Of a stretch of 64,000 nt of DNA, positions 45,329 through 57,735 are shown one piece after another. The position numbers were made by a program, and so were the translations under genes. Within the stretch, counting starts at the first letter, position 1; each line of letters opens with the position of its first letter. This DNA comes from Centrapalus pauciflorus (taxonomy: Eukaryota; Streptophyta; Magnoliopsida; Asterales; Asteraceae). The notes beneath the pieces are model-generated. The model did not search any database and was not told the DNA's origin. It worked only from the letters and a program-made list of their open reading frames with translations. The DNA lies in the NCBI GenBank assembly GCA_020465985.1, contig JAANYP010002960.1, positions 34,840 through 98,839 on the forward strand. Reading direction: 5' to 3'.

Positions 45329-47398
45329 CTAAAATCCAGGGGGTTGACACACATAAACCTCTTCTTCGATCGTACCATACAGGAATTCAGATTTCACATC
45401 CATTTGGTATACTTTGAACCCTTTGAAGCTGTCATAAGCTAGGAACAGTCTAATGGCTTCTATCCTTGCTACTGGAGCAAAGACATCATCATAACCTTTT
45501 CCTTCTTCTTCAGTATATCCTTGAGCTACCAACCTTGCTTTGTTCTTGATCACTACTCCTCTCTCATCCTTCTTGTTTCTGAAAACCCATCTTGTACCAA
45601 TTGCCCTATTTCCTTTAGGCAAGTCAACTAGAGTCCATACATTCTGAATTTTGAATCGCAAAAGTTCTTCTTGCATTGCCTCAATACAAGATGGATCTTT
45701 CAGAGCCTCAGATGCCTTCTTTGGATCCAATTGTGACATGAAGCATGCATGTTCAAAGGCAGCTATACTGAATTCAGGGACTGCTGATTCAGCATCAGTG
45801 GACTCCTTGTGAACCATTGTCCTTGTCTGCACCAGAGAGCGTGGGTCTCCCATTATCTGGTTGAGAGGATGATACTTGTGAAGCCTGAGTGTGGGTTCTC
45901 TTTCTATCTGAAATGAGCTTCCCAGATTTGTATCATCACCTTCAGCACTACTTGAGGATTTTGCTTCAGTAACAGTTTGATCAGAAAATGTGACTGTTTC
46001 CCTATTGGATGGAGCTGTTACTTCAAGGCTTGGAATTGGCACTTCACACTCTGTATTTGTGTCTTGTTGATCAATCAGAACCCCTGGTGGGTGACAAGAT
46101 AGAAGAGGCAGTACAGTATAGTCATCCCATGTAGCAAAATCTGCAATTGTTGGACACTTTGTGCCAACAGCTTGAATATTTGTGTTACCAGCATGAGAAT
46201 TTGGGCTGACAATTTCAACACTGTTTTCAGCAGTTCCTGCATTATACTCAACAAATCTCAGAGAATTTGTTAGTGAATCTAAATCAAACAACCAATCAGG
46301 ACCTGTGCCTTTGATATTTGCAGTATTTTCATTAAACTCAACATTGGCACTTTCTTCAATGGTTTTAGACACACTGTTATACACCCTATAGGCTTTGCTT
46401 TGAATAGAGTAACCAACAAAGAAACCTTCTTCAGCCTTACTTTCAAACTTTCCTAAGTGAGTTTTAGTATGTAGGATAGTGCACGAACATCCAAAAGATT
46501 TTAGGAAGGCTACTAAGGGAATCCTGTGATGGAATAACTCATATGGAGTTTTCCCTTGTGACTGAACAATTTGAACCCTATTTAGCACATAAGAAGTTGT
46601 ATTTACTGCCTCTGCCCAGAAGGTCATTGGCAGTTTGGAATCAGCTGGCATGGTTCTAGCAGCCTCTATTAAAGTTCTATTCTTCCTTTCAGCGACACCA
46701 TTTTGTTGTGGTGTTCTAGGTGCACTATATTGCCTTGCAATGTCTTTAGAATCACAGAAACTATTTAGCATATGATTTTTAAAGTCAGTTCCATTGTCTG
46801 ACCTAATCACCTTAACTTTTAAATTTGATTGGTTTTCAATCTTAAGAATAATGGATTTGACTAGCTCAGCAGTTTCATCCTTAGTCCTAAGAAAGTAAAC
46901 CCATGTAAATCTGGTGAAATCATCAACAATGACTAAACAGTAAGCTCTTTTATTCAAACTCAAAAAATATGTTGGACCAAAAAGATCCATATGAATAAGA
47001 TGAAGAGCAGATGAGACTGAATTTACTTCTTTGGCCTTATGAGATGTTTTGTGTTGCTTGCCTTTGAGACATGCTACACAATGATCATAACATATGAACT
47101 CCTTTTGGGGTAAACCTCTTACCAAGTTCTTTTTGACTAAACCATTCATAGATTTGAAGTTCATGTGACACATCCTTCTGTGCCAAAGAGCAGACTCATT
47201 TGATGATGTTTTGTATATCAAGCAGCTTAAAGTATTTGATTTGGATAACAGATCTGTGTCCAAACAGTAGACATTGTCCTTTTCTTGGTGTTCAAAGTAA
47301 AACAAGATTTTCAGGTATTTTAAAATCTTTTGAAAGGACAATGCACTCAGAGTCTGTGAACAAAACAATATATTGTTTATCACAGATTTGAGACACAC
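45329..47398 (-). CDS. Integrase plus RT N-terminal part of element D/F (long open segment)
   Basis: Open for 689 codons, the longest intact pol segment here. The first ~20 codons are off-frame protease tail. Integrase zinc finger: ALWHRRMCHMNFKSMNGL...CVACLKGKQHK. The DDE core has Asp in IHMDLFGPTYFL, Asp in VIRSDNGTDFKNH and Glu in TPQQNGVAERKNRTLIE, so all three catalytic residues are present. A linker follows (PSNRETVTFSDQTVTEAKS), then RT N-terminal motifs NRAIGTRWVFRNKKDERG, LFLAYDSFKGFKVYQMDV and the end VYVCQPPGF, where a stop near 45329 breaks RT. The integrase itself could still be intact; expression is doubtful because gag and RT are broken. Confidence 0.8.
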   Translation of the reverse strand: MCLKSVINNILFCSQTLSALSFQKILKYLKILFYFEHQEKDNVYCLDTDLLSKSNTLSCLIYKTSSNESALWHRRMCHMNFKSMNGLVKKNLVRGLPQKEFICYDHCVACLKGKQHKTSHKAKEVNSVSSALHLIHMDLFGPTYFLSLNKRAYCLVIVDDFTRFTWVYFLRTKDETAELVKSIILKIENQSNLKVKVIRSDNGTDFKNHMLNSFCDSKDIARQYSAPRTPQQNGVAERKNRTLIEAARTMPADSKLPMTFWAEAVNTTSYVLNRVQIVQSQGKTPYELFHHRIPLVAFLKSFGCSCTILHTKTHLGKFESKAEEGFFVGYSIQSKAYRVYNSVSKTIEESANVEFNENTANIKGTGPDWLFDLDSLTNSLRFVEYNAGTAENSVEIVSPNSHAGNTNIQAVGTKCPTIADFATWDDYTVLPLLSCHPPGVLIDQQDTNTECEVPIPSLEVTAPSNRETVTFSDQTVTEAKSSSSAEGDDTNLGSSFQIEREPTLRLHKYHPLNQIMGDPRSLVQTRTMVHKESTDAESAVPEFSIAAFEHACFMSQLDPKKASEALKDPSCIEAMQEELLRFKIQNVWTLVDLPKGNRAIGTRWVFRNKKDERGVVIKNKARLVAQGYTEEEGKGYDDVFAPVARIEAIRLFLAYDSFKGFKVYQMDVKSEFLYGTIEEEVYVCQPPGF

Positions 47399-47648
47399 TT
47401 AGTAAATTGTACTTCAGCTGTTCAACATACAAAACATCATTGAATAACATGTTGCCTGCTTTGACAGTACCCTTACCTGTTACCTTACCTCCCTTGGAAT
47501 TACCTCCAAATGCAACAAACCCTCCTTCAAAGCTTTTGAAGTTTGACAGGCATTCAGAATTGCCTGTCATGTGCCTAGAGCATCCACTGTCCATATACCA
47601 TCTTGTCTTATGTTGGGTCCTGTGGTTGCCCTGCACAGAAAAAGCTTA
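47292..47648 (-). pseudogene. Protease region of element D/F, behind conserved gag stop
   Basis: The active site is RWYMDSGCSRHMTGNSECL, then SFEGGFVAFGGNSKGGKVTG and YVEQLKYNLLSVSQICD, the same layout as A (WFVDSGCSRHMTG...LISVSQICD). The gag stop TAA is at 47648-47646 on the minus strand, in the same frame, followed by a pyrimidine-rich run and TGTGCAG. A frameshift near 47300-47390 separates it from the integrase. Confidence 0.82.
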
Positions 47649-48772
47649 GTTAGTGGTGGAGTAAACCCAAACCAAATTGGTTTTGGGTTGTCCTTGTGCA
47701 TTGACATAACTAAACACTGTTTGTGTCTTTTTAAACTTAGTGAGATCCACTGGTGCATTTTGTGAAGAGTATTAAGTTATGACATGAGGTATCTAGATGT
47801 TCTTTACAACCTTTTCATTAACAGTCTCAGAAGATCCACTACCAGTTCCAGTTTTAGACTTGGCAGTTTGAACTGGGTTCTGGGTGCTAACAGCTTCAGA
47901 ATTTGCACTACCAGTTCAAACTTTTGACTTAACAGTCTCAACACTTGCATTAGCAGTTTGATTTGTGTTTTTGCCTTTAACACACCATACCTTTTTTATG
48001 TTTGCTTTAGATTTTGCTAAAACTTGTTTTTGGTGTGTAGGCTGTCTTTTGTTGACTTTTAAGTACCTGTGATCAACTGTCTTCTTTGGAACTGGTGTGA
48101 CAGGTGTTTTGACCTTTGAAATTTTTGAGTTTTGAACAATTGCCTGTTTTTGAACCACAGTCTGTTTTGTAACAGATGGTTTATATAAACAATGCTTGGC
48201 CAAATGATTTTTCCTGCCACAATGGAAACATCTTTTGACTGTTTTGATTGGAGAACCAGTTTTGTGGGACCATAACTGGTTTTTGTTCCTTTGATTTCCC
48301 CTGACCTGCTACTGTGTGGGAAAATTTTGGACACCATGCTTTTGGCATGTGCATATTGGAAGAGTCTTACACTTTTTATTAGTTTTTGAAGAAGATGCAA
48401 TGTTACAGTTAGAAGGTACAGAAACATGTGGAGCATTATTGCATACACTCATCTTCTCTTTTCCTTTCACACTGTGGGTTTTGATGAAACTGGAAGTAGG
48501 AGGTTCTATTGGTGCACTCATTGTTTTGGAGTTGCTCTCAATTTCTTTACACTCGCAGCCTTCATTTGGAATCAGTTCTTCTTTAGATTCAGGCATGTCT
48601 TGAAGGATAGGATCTACAGTTTTCATTGTCTCATCTAGTGGTTCATTCATAAGCCTATCAGCAACTTCACTCATGGGACGAATGTATTTGTTGTTGTATG
48701 GGGGTAGAGTAGCTTTGTATCCTATACCTTCCTTGGGATTGAGTTGAGATTTTACCCTATCTTTAAATTGGA
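47649..48772 (-). pseudogene. gag C-terminal half of element D/F
   Basis: Part of the sirevirus-type gag between the CACTA insertion (48773) and the gag stop. It reads KSQLNPKEGIGYKATLPPYN, then Ser/Thr-rich and basic segments, a region near 48230 with Cys and His (CFHCGRKNH in another frame, second-knuckle-like), and a Lys-rich tail (VVQKQAIVQNSKISKVKTP). Several frames are needed, so shifts are present. The N-terminal half lies at 59414-60247 beyond element I. Confidence 0.75.
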
Positions 48773-49180
48773 CACTACTACAAAATGACCCTAATGCAAC
48801 ACCGACAAAATGTTGCATTAGGCCTTAAAAGTGTTGCATTAGGGCTAATGTGACACTTTATCAAATGCCACCTTAGCCAATGTCGCCTTAGGTCTAAAGC
48901 GACACTTTTTCCAAAATATGCAACACTTTTTAAAAGTGTTGCATGTGTTTTCTAATTGCGACACTTTTAAAATGCAACACTTTTTACATTCTAATGCAAC
49001 ACTTTATGATTTATCGTCATTAAGCTATGGCAACACTTTTTACAATCTAATGCAACACTTTATGATTTATCATCATTAAGCTATGGCAACACTTTATTTA
49101 TCAAATGTGACACTTTATGGTCTTTTAACAAAATATATGTGACACTATTAATGCTTTATTGCAACACTTTTTTTTATTCT
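48773..49180. repeat. Left terminal inverted repeat and subterminal repeats of CACTA I
   Basis: TIR at 48773-48788, then about a dozen GCAACACTTT, GTTGCATTAG and GCGACACTTT words to 49180. Such words are the usual binding sites of the TNPA-like protein. This is the end downstream of the genes. Confidence 0.88.
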
Positions 49181-51734
49181 TTTTCATTTAATACAATTAC
49201 AATAAATTAATATATATTGATTTGTAATATTTTCTTCATATAAAACCAAGTTCTATAATATGAATTAATAATAGAAATAAAACCATATCATTCAAATTGT
49301 ATTCCAACAAAAGTATTCTCTAATACTCGAAATAACCATAATGAAATGTACAAGCAACACCAAAAAGAGTCGATTACAATCACAAAATGTATGTTTTTAA
49401 ATCCTAGACTTGAAATTTATTTCATACGAAATCGTTGCTTCATTTCATCACTCTTGCAAGCTCGACACATGACTTTGCATATTCCAATAGAACATAGCCT
49501 GAAACATACAAAACCAATACACAATATTGTAAATGTGTTTGGTAATTTAAATGATTAAAAAATTATAAAGTACAAAATCTCTAAAACATGAACTTCGAAG
49601 ATAATATAATTTAACAAATTAAGTAAATTGTTTTCATACCTTGTTATGCACGTGGACAAAACTCATCATAAATATTGTTGAATTCCAGGAGGTAGCTTTC
49701 CTACAAGCTTTTCCAATGCTTCTTCAACTAATTTTTCTCGTTGCTTGTCAATATCATTTCGTATCGCTTCTAATTCTGACTTTTTCCTCTCATGATCCTC
49801 GTCAAACTTTCTTTTCATCTCTAACAACTGATCTTTTTCAGCTTTACACTAGCTTTGAGTGATTCCATGATCTCTCCCGGGACCATATACGCTGCCTCCC
49901 CACCATTTACTTTCCTTATCAACTTATTAGTAACACCTCTACCATAAAGTCTACGACGTCCATCATTTTCGTTGGTCATGACAGCCATAAATGGATCAAC
50001 CGGTGCACCACCATCTTCTGGAGCTTTGTAATTTTTCATGTGTTCCTTTATGATCATTCAAACAATAAATTTTTACCTAATTTACAAGTAACTAACAGTG
50101 TATTGAATTTAAAACTTTATATTATCTTACAAGTTTCATTGACGTGTCATCATATGTATCAACATACACATGTCCTTCTGTCCTTTTGCGAGTGCGCTCA
50201 AACATTTGGGTTAGTGAAGGCAGTTCCTTGTTCAGACTTTCATTTTTCTGTATTCATGTAATAAATACAAAGTATTAATAAGAAAGTATCATTGGGGGAG
50301 ATGACATGAAAATCAAATATCACTAGCAAATACAACAAAAGAAAATTACCATTTCCTCACGGATCCTAGCAAAACTTTTTGGACCAGCTGTGTGCATGTT
50401 TTTTTGAGACATGCGGACATCCCTTTTTACCAAACAACGTTGTTGCAAAGACATGTTATAGTGAAAACATAGAACTTGTGGATCATGAAAGGGACATCAA
50501 TTTATTTTAGACAACTATGTGTAGTAAAGTAATCATTAAAATGTTACCTTCACTTCTTTCTTGTTCCACATGCTTAACAAGTCCAAAAAATCCTTTTCTG
50601 GAATACTTTTGGGTCGATTCTTCCACCTTGCTTTGTTATCATTAACACTGTAAAAGTGTTTTTTCTTGAGTCTACATTTGTATCCCCTCCATAAAGCTCC
50701 AATAGATTTCAACACCCAAGATTTAGCATCAACAGGTACGTTGTATTTTTCCTTTAAATGATATAGTATTTCAACAAAAAGCTAAATGAAGCATGTTCAT
50801 AAGTAGAAGGGAAATAAAACACTTAAAACCTTACCAACACATATTCCCACATCCTCTCCTTGTGTGGCACTTTGTGCCATGAATTATAAGTCAATGGTGC
50901 ATAATTGTAATTGCGAGCTATTGTACCCAAAAACCGTGAGAATCGTCCTACAGTATCCTTCTCTTCCGTTGCAGGTCCAATGGGTTGTCCATATTCATTG
51001 CATATGATGACCTCACGTTCATTCGATTTGCGCACATGTATGTCATGCATCATTGTTTACCCTCTTTTCTTGGTAGTAGAGATTGCTAAATTTTCAACTT
51101 TTTATGTGATTAGAATTTCAATTGAAAGTTCAATGCTATTTTAAACAAACTTTTGGTACTTTAATGCCGAAAAGTATGATAGACAAAGGAATGATGAAAT
51201 GTGCTTATATATTTGTGTTTTCTAAAGATTTTAGAAAGTTTGTTGCCAGATTATGCAAATTTTGCAAAAAAGATTGTTATTTTGTGCAAAATCTGTCAAA
51301 AATCAGAATGTTAATAATTTTGTATTAATTTCAATAGTCATTTGAGATACGTTTGAAAGATTTAGGTCTTAAGTTGTTAAAGAAGCAAATTCAAAGTTGG
51401 TTCCTATAATTAACGCAATGTACAGAAATGAATAAAAGAGATACCTGCATGTTTTGGTGGTTGGTGGTCTTCAAGTTGTTGAACAAGTTCATCATCATCA
51501 GCTTCCAAATCATCCTCACTATCACCATCTTCTATCCCATTCAGATTATTTTCAGAAATCATCTGCTCAATGTCTACTGCATTCACATCATGTTGAGCAC
51601 CTTGTTCTTCTCCACAAGCGTCGTCATTCTCATCTGTCAGCAAGATGGAAAAGAATATTAAGGCCACAAACTAGGTACTAACCCTTTAAACAGAATTCAA
51701 TTATGTGTGCTGACAGGTTCAACAACATCAGTCC

Positions 51735-51942
51735 ATAAATTCCAAATAGAAACAGAAACAGCAACCTATATATGTATATATAAATTCCAAATAGAAACAA
51801 AAACAGCAACCTATATATGTATATATAAATTCCAAATAGAAACAGAAACAGCAACCTATATATGTATATAGAAACAGAAACAGCAACCTATATATGTAGT
51901 CCATAGATTCCAAATAGAAACAGAATCAGAAACAGCAACCTA
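51735..51942. repeat. Minisatellite (about 45-bp unit) in an intron of CACTA I, left block
   Basis: Four to five units of AAATTCCAAATAGAAACAGA plus CAGCAACCTATATATGTATA. The array continues at 52456-52640 beyond an inserted solo LTR. It is periodic but has no unique spacers, so not a CRISPR array. Confidence 0.88.
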
Positions 51943-52450
51943 TGTTAGAAATTGTTAAGTGTTATTAAACTTAAGACATCTATGTTTTAATTATATGTAA
52001 TTAATTAATTAATTCCGGTAATTGTAAATATGTAAACCGGATAAAGACAAAAAAGTAGTTAATTAGTAGTTATTATTCCCTCCAAAATTAACTACCCAAT
52101 ATGAACCATCACAATGGTTCATTAAGCACCGATTAGTACTCTATATAAGGAGGAACCAAATATGTAATTTGTGTGTGTGAATAATAATATTAAAGTTAGT
52201 TATATTCTGTTTTTTTCCCTCTGTTCTTTCTGCCTCACGAACACTGCACACAAACACAGAAACGTTCTGTTTTTGCACTCTCTCGAACATACTGCACACA
52301 CAATACAGAAACATTCTGTTTCTGTATTTCGGTTTCTGCACTCTGCACACACAGAAAATTACTGCACCGATAGAAGTATGGCAAATCAACTAAGGGCTTC
52401 AACTTTCAGTAATTATATAAGGCCAATCATCCATGATCCATATTCTAACA
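51943..52450 (+). mobile_element. Solo LTR (508 bp) inserted in the minisatellite
   Basis: Ends TGTTAGAA and TTCTAACA form 8-bp inverted repeats with TG...CA termini. ACCTA flanks both sides (51938-51942 and 52451-52455), and removing the insert plus one ACCTA restores a normal repeat unit. A TATA box CTATATAAGG is at 52141-52150, followed by repeated CAGAAACGTTCTGTTT-like words and CTGCACAC words. No PBS or internal region is next to it, so it is a solo LTR. The family was not recognised. Confidence 0.82.
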
Positions 52451-52455
52451 ACCTA

Positions 52456-52640
52456 TATATGTATATAGAAATAGAAACAGCAACCTATATATGTATATAT
52501 AAATTCCAAATAGAAACAGCAACCTATATATGTATATATAAATTCCAAATAGAAACAGAAACAGCAACCTATATATGTATATATAAATTCCAAATAGAAA
52601 CAGAAACAACAACCTATAAATGTATATAGAAACAGAAACA
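52456..52640. repeat. Minisatellite in an intron of CACTA I, right block
   Basis: Continuation of the unit found at 51735-51942: four units with small length changes. Confidence 0.88.
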
Positions 52641-52975
52641 GAGTTAATTGTAAAAATTATGTCAAGATTAAAAAGAGTTACAGAAAAATTGTAGAAAATT
52701 AATTTAGTTTAAATTACTAAAAAATTATGTCAAGATTAAAAAGAGTTATAATAAAAAGTGCAGTCTTGTGATGGGTGTTTGTTGCTGTTTTGGATTCGTA
52801 AATAAGACCAAGAAGGCCAAATGGCTTTCGGCCAAGACTAAGGTTCATATGTGTGTTTTTATGCATCAAATAGAAACATGAAACAACCCTTTAACCTCCT
52901 ATATTTAATGTGAATGAAAGAAAAACAGATTAGTTTGGTGCTGTGATTGTGTGTTTGTTCTGCATAAAAGCAGCA

Positions 52976-53460
52976 GATCCGAGACAAACATTTGTGAAGT
53001 CTTGGATGTAAGTGTCCAAAATAGCAGCACTCTTCATCCTTTTCAATCATCATGTATAAGTGTTTGTGTTGAGTAAAGATCCGAGACTCACACTAAGTCA
53101 ATCTCGAATGTATAAAGATCAACAACAGGGTGTGTGTATGAAATATGTAAGTATGGACAGCAGCTTTCTTCTCAAAATTTTACAAAAGGATTAAGTGTTA
53201 AGTGTGTGGTGTTGTGTGGGATCCGAGACTCACAAAGGCAAGTCTCGGATGTGTATAGAAAACAAATAAAAACAGCCTTATTCCTTATAACCAATATACA
53301 TACATATATATTTAGATGTGCAGATCAGAAACAGCCCCAATATACATTCATATGTCTCGGATGTTTTGATCACTCAGCAGCAAATTGAAACAGAATGTGT
53401 GTATGTGTTATAAAGAAATCAGCAGCCTTTTTCCTGTGTTTTCCAAATCTTGGATGTATT
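52976..53460. repeat. Dispersed stem-loop repeats in an intron of CACTA I
   Basis: GATCCGAGAC followed about 20 bases later by TCTCGGATGT or a variant occurs at 52976-53010, 53078-53111 and 53220-53252, with half copies at 53351 and 53445. The best copy has perfect 8-bp arms CCGAGACT/AGTCTCGG (53223-53230 and 53241-53248) with a 10-base loop. Confidence 0.7.
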
Positions 53461-55073
53461 AAGCTCAGCCAAACAGCACTCTTTAAATCCAATCAAAACA
53501 GTACAATGCTAGCATGTGTGTGCTCTATGGGTTATGGTCAGCGACAACAACTAAAAGAGTTATAGAAAAAGGGGTGGTCTTCACATGGTTCCATAAAAAA
53601 ATTGTAGAAAACATAACGTAAAGATATGTACCTTGAAATAATAAATCATCCCATTCATTTGGAGCATCTCCATCACCATCTTTCTCCATATATGATCTAT
53701 CCATGTCTATATACATAAAGAAGCATAAGAATATGAGAGTTAATTTCGAATAATTGAATTAGTTTTTAGAATGACTAACCATACCTTGAGGGCTCCCAAC
53801 ATCCTCCTCATCTTCATCGACAAGAAATAATTTTCTTCTTATGACACAATTAGGCTTCACTGAATTATGTTTGACCGCCTCCTTACCCATTAGTGACCCT
53901 TTCTTGTTCAAGATTAACTCACCCATCGTCATTGCTTTTGTCTTCCTTTTAATGGAATCAACACGGTCTCCATTCTGATGACAAACTTCCTCAATTTCTA
54001 ACATACGAGAGACAGATGGAGCAGCAGCCACTCGTTGTTTCTTTGCTAAATTAGCATATCTATTCATCGACATTGGTGCAATATATTGTGCACGATGTTT
54101 CTATAGAAAGATGCACATTTATTAGAGAATAATTTTTATAAGAATGAAACAATAAGAATTTGGAAAAAACAATGAATGATGAAATATTTATATAAGTATG
54201 ATGTTTTTAAAGGATTCCGGATTTGTTGCAAAAAGAATTATTGAAATCCGACATCAAATGAATGTTTCTTGCTATTTTATGCAAAGAATAGTACTTTAAC
54301 GAGTGAAAATGCAAATTAGCAATGAGAAGTGTAATGTTTATATAGAAATGATGTTTTTAGAAGGTTTTTGATGTGTTGTGAAACTTCCATTAAAAACCTG
54401 AAAGATTTAAAAAAGTTTGTTGCTAGATTATGCAATTTTCGCATAAAAGAATGCTCTTTTGTGCAAAATCCGTCAAAAATCAGAATGTTAATAATTTTGT
54501 ATTAAGATCAAAAATCATTTGAGATACTATAGAAAGTTGCATATTTATTAGAGAATAAGTTTTATAAGAAGAAACACAAAGCATTTGCAAATATGGATAC
54601 CTTTTGACGGCCTTCAACACTTGTAGCAACTTCTTCTTCGTGATCTCCCTCACCATCACCACCAAACTCTGGAATATATTCTCCATCTCTCTCGTTAGTA
54701 ACCATTGGTTTCTCCTTGCGTTTGTTATTTTTTTCGGCTTTCTACCAAACTTGTCAAAGACTTGGCAATATTTGTAATTCCCAATTCTCGTAATCTATCT
54801 TGATTCTCTTGAACCCTTTGCATTTTACTCATTTCATAATCATTCAAATGTCTTTGTGGTCTTTGATATTGCTTGTTTTTGTTTCCCATCAGTGACCTGC
54901 AAAAAATTCATAAAATCAACATGAATTGATATGATGTACAACAGCAGCCATAATGATGTTGCCCACCTGGTGGGTTCAAGAAAATAACTTCAGTTTTGAT
55001 GCCACAAAAGTCATAGAAAAAAAGTTAGAGAACTTGTAAATGACCGTACCAAATTATAAACACATAACTATTA

Positions 55074-57735
55074 TTAGATATCATCAGCAACATCTTCATC
55101 TGCTTGCATCCAATCCCATAATGTATCATCATAATCAGACTCATCACTTTGGTTATTAGTTTCCTCCACCTCAACTAAACTTGTCCTTGCGTTAACCATA
55201 AGTGGAGGCATATCTTTTCTTAACAACTGAATATCTAAAGTAAAAAGCTTTCCTTTTCTGAGTTTTTTACCTCCCAAAGGATGACCACCATTCACAAATA
55301 CCACTCCACTAGATCCATTTGTGTTATCCATATAATTATCATCATCTGTATTCTTATTCAATCTTGTTTTTACTCCTTCATGCATATAATGCGAGCAAAA
55401 AGTCAAACATTCTTCGATTAAATATCCTTCTGCTATTGATCCCTCTGGTCGATTCTTGTTCCGCACATATGATTTCAACTTACATAAATATCTTTCCATA
55501 AAGAACATCCATCTATACTGCACGGGTCCACCTTGCCTAACTTCGTTTACTAAGTGAATAGGTAAGTGTACCATTATGTCAAAAAAAGCCGGCAAAAATA
55601 TTTTCTCAAGTTCACACAGGGTTTCAGTTATTTCTACTTGCATACGATCAAGGTCTTGGGGCTTAATTACCTTGCTACACAAGCTTCGAAAAAAAGCACC
55701 CAGCCTCATCAATGGGAGTGCAACATGCTTGGGTAATGATTTTCTAACTGCAACTTCAAGCAAGTAATGTAATAAGATGTGAGCATCATGACTCTTGTAA
55801 CCTGAAACTTTCATTTCTGAAGAATGTACACAACGTGCAATATTGGATCCACACCCATAAGGCAACTTTGTTTCCTTCAAAACACAACAAAATATTTCTT
55901 TTTCCTTTGAAGACATAGTAAAACATGCTTTCTCAATTAAAACATGTTCACCATCCTTAGAAAGTTGTGGTTGAAGCTTCTCTTTAATTCCCATTTCCAT
56001 AAGGTCAAACCGAGCTTTTACATGGTCCTTTGACTTCCCACTAATATCTAACAAAGTACCAATCAAGTTATCACATATATTCTTTTCTATGTGCATCACA
56101 TCAAGATTATGTCGGCATGCATTAAACTGCCAATATGTCAATTCAAAAAATATTGACCTTTTTTTCCATGGACAAGAGCTGTCATTTTTTTTTCTTTCGA
56201 CTCTTCCCAAACAAATTCTGAAAATCGGATAACTCTCTCAATGCATCAACACCTGTTAAGGGTTTGGGAGGAATCCTCTCCTCAACTTCCCCATTAAAAG
56301 CACTTTTATTACGTCGCCAGGGGTGTTGTGTGTCTAGAAATCTGCGATGATCCATATAACATGTCTTTCGACTATGTTTTAAGTACAATGAACTAGTTTC
56401 ATGATTACAACATGGACATGCAAATTTTCCTTTTGTTTTCCACCCTGATAACATTGAATAGGCTGGAAAATCACTAATGGTCCACGTCAAGGCTGCATTC
56501 AATTTGAATGTCTCGTCTTTTGATTTATCATAAGTATCCAGCCCATCAACCCATAATTCTTTTAATTCCTCAATTAAAGGTTGCAAATAAACATCGATAT
56601 TATTACCAGGTGATTCGGGTCCGGGTACTAACAAAGACAAAATAAAGTACTCTGGTTTCAATGACATCCACGGTGGCAAATTATAATTAACCAACACCAC
56701 AGGCCATGTGCTATGGGCAATGCTCATTGTTTGAAATGGATTAAATCCATCACTAGACAATCCTAACCTCACATTTCTGGGTTCCTTTGCAAAATGAGGA
56801 TACAAAGAATCAAATTCCTTCCAGCTTTGGCCGTCTGCAGGGTGTCTTAAATTTCCATCTTTAGGACGTTCATCATGATGCCATACCATATATTTAGATG
56901 TTTCTGAACACATAAAAAGTCTCTGCAACCTTGGTTTCAAAGGAAAATGCCACACCACCTTAGCAGGTACCTTTGATTGTTCTTTGGAAGGTTCCTTACT
57001 CTGTTTGCTGCCTTCTTTCTCTTTTGTTTGCTTCCATTTAGAGGCGTGACACACAGAACACACATCTAAATGTTCATTCTCTTTCCAATATAGCATACAG
57101 TCATTCGGACATGCAGGTATCTTTTTGTAATCAAGCCCTAAATTCTTTGCAATATTTTTGGCTTGAGTAAAGTTAGTTGGAAGTTTTGCCTCTGGAATCA
57201 TCTCCCTTAGAAGTTGCAAGAGATCATCAAATGCCACGTTACTAAGCCCATGAAGCGTCTTGTATAGAAACAGTCTAACGATGAAAGATAGCTTCGAAAA
57301 ATTTTTACACCCTGGAAATAACTCTTGTTTCCCCTCCTCCAATAAATTATAAAACTTTTTTGCTTATTCGTTTGAACCTTGTTGCACCCTACTTGTTTCC
57401 TCTTCAACACCCCTAAATCTATCATGCAATAACTCATCGAGATCATCGTGCATAATTGGTGTGCTATCATTTATGATAGTATTAGATCTTGTTAGCGAAG
57501 GTTCTTCTCCATGGAAAACCCACACATAATAGTTTTCTACGAATCCTTGTCCTTTTAAATGATCAAAAACTTCATCTCTACGAAACCAGTAACGATTTTG
57601 ACATTGTTTGCAAGGACAATAAATCTGCCCTCCCCTTGCCGCCTTTGCAAATGCAACATTAAGGAATTCAATAACTCCATTTTTAAACTCAGGCAATCGT
57701 CTAGGTATATACATCCACTCTCTATGATTTTTCAT
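55074..57735 (-). pseudogene. tnp2-type transposase (TNPD-like) of CACTA I
   Basis: Catalyses excision and insertion of the element in the nucleus. Starts MKNHREWMYIPRRLPEF (57735) with the N-terminal transposase-associated domain, including a Cys cluster (GGQIYCPCKQCQNRYWF). The tnp2/Transposase_21 domain follows from about 57340: DVCSVCHASKWK, MVWHHDERPKDGNLRHPADG, RLGLSSDGFNPFQTM, VDGLDTYDKSKDETF, KFACPCCNHETSSLY, then from 56210 ACRHNLDVMHIEKNICDNLI. DUF4218-like sequence (VHLPIHLVNEVRQGGPVQYR) and an acidic C terminus end at 55074. Only two lesions were seen: a TAA near 57362-57364, after QGSNE, and a one-base change in a nine-A run near 56183-56191. Typical length and domain order otherwise. 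Confidence 0.9.

Larger units (their letters stand above)
49700..54889 (-). pseudogene. TNPA-like (Transposase_24-type) gene of CACTA I, multi-exon
   Basis: Second CACTA gene; in En/Spm the analogous protein binds subterminal repeats. Exons inferred from coding similarity, ends approximate: 54889-54602 (MGNKNKQYQRPQRHLNDYEM, LRELGITNIAKSLTSLVES), 54105-53785 (MSMNRYANLAKKQRV), 53705-53637, 51640-51443 (acidic), 51065-50832 (ARKSNER-type start MHDIHVRKSNEREVI, CNEYGQPIGPATEEK), 50756-50548 (DAKSWVLKSIGALWRGYKC, RWKNRPKSIPEKDFLDLL), 50460-50347 (HTAGPKSFARIREEM), 50255-50130, 50050-49700 (APVDPFMAVM). The GQPIGP block, the WRGYKCRLKKKHF and GPKSFARI motifs fit the plant Ptta/En/Spm family. A TAA lies three codons before MMHDIH and an A-run shift near 54710. 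Confidence 0.72.

Noticed and set aside
51735..52640. Regular direct repeats resembling a CRISPR array
   Set aside because: The units are adjacent with no unique spacers, the context is a plant transposon intron, and the interruption is a solo LTR. It is a minisatellite.
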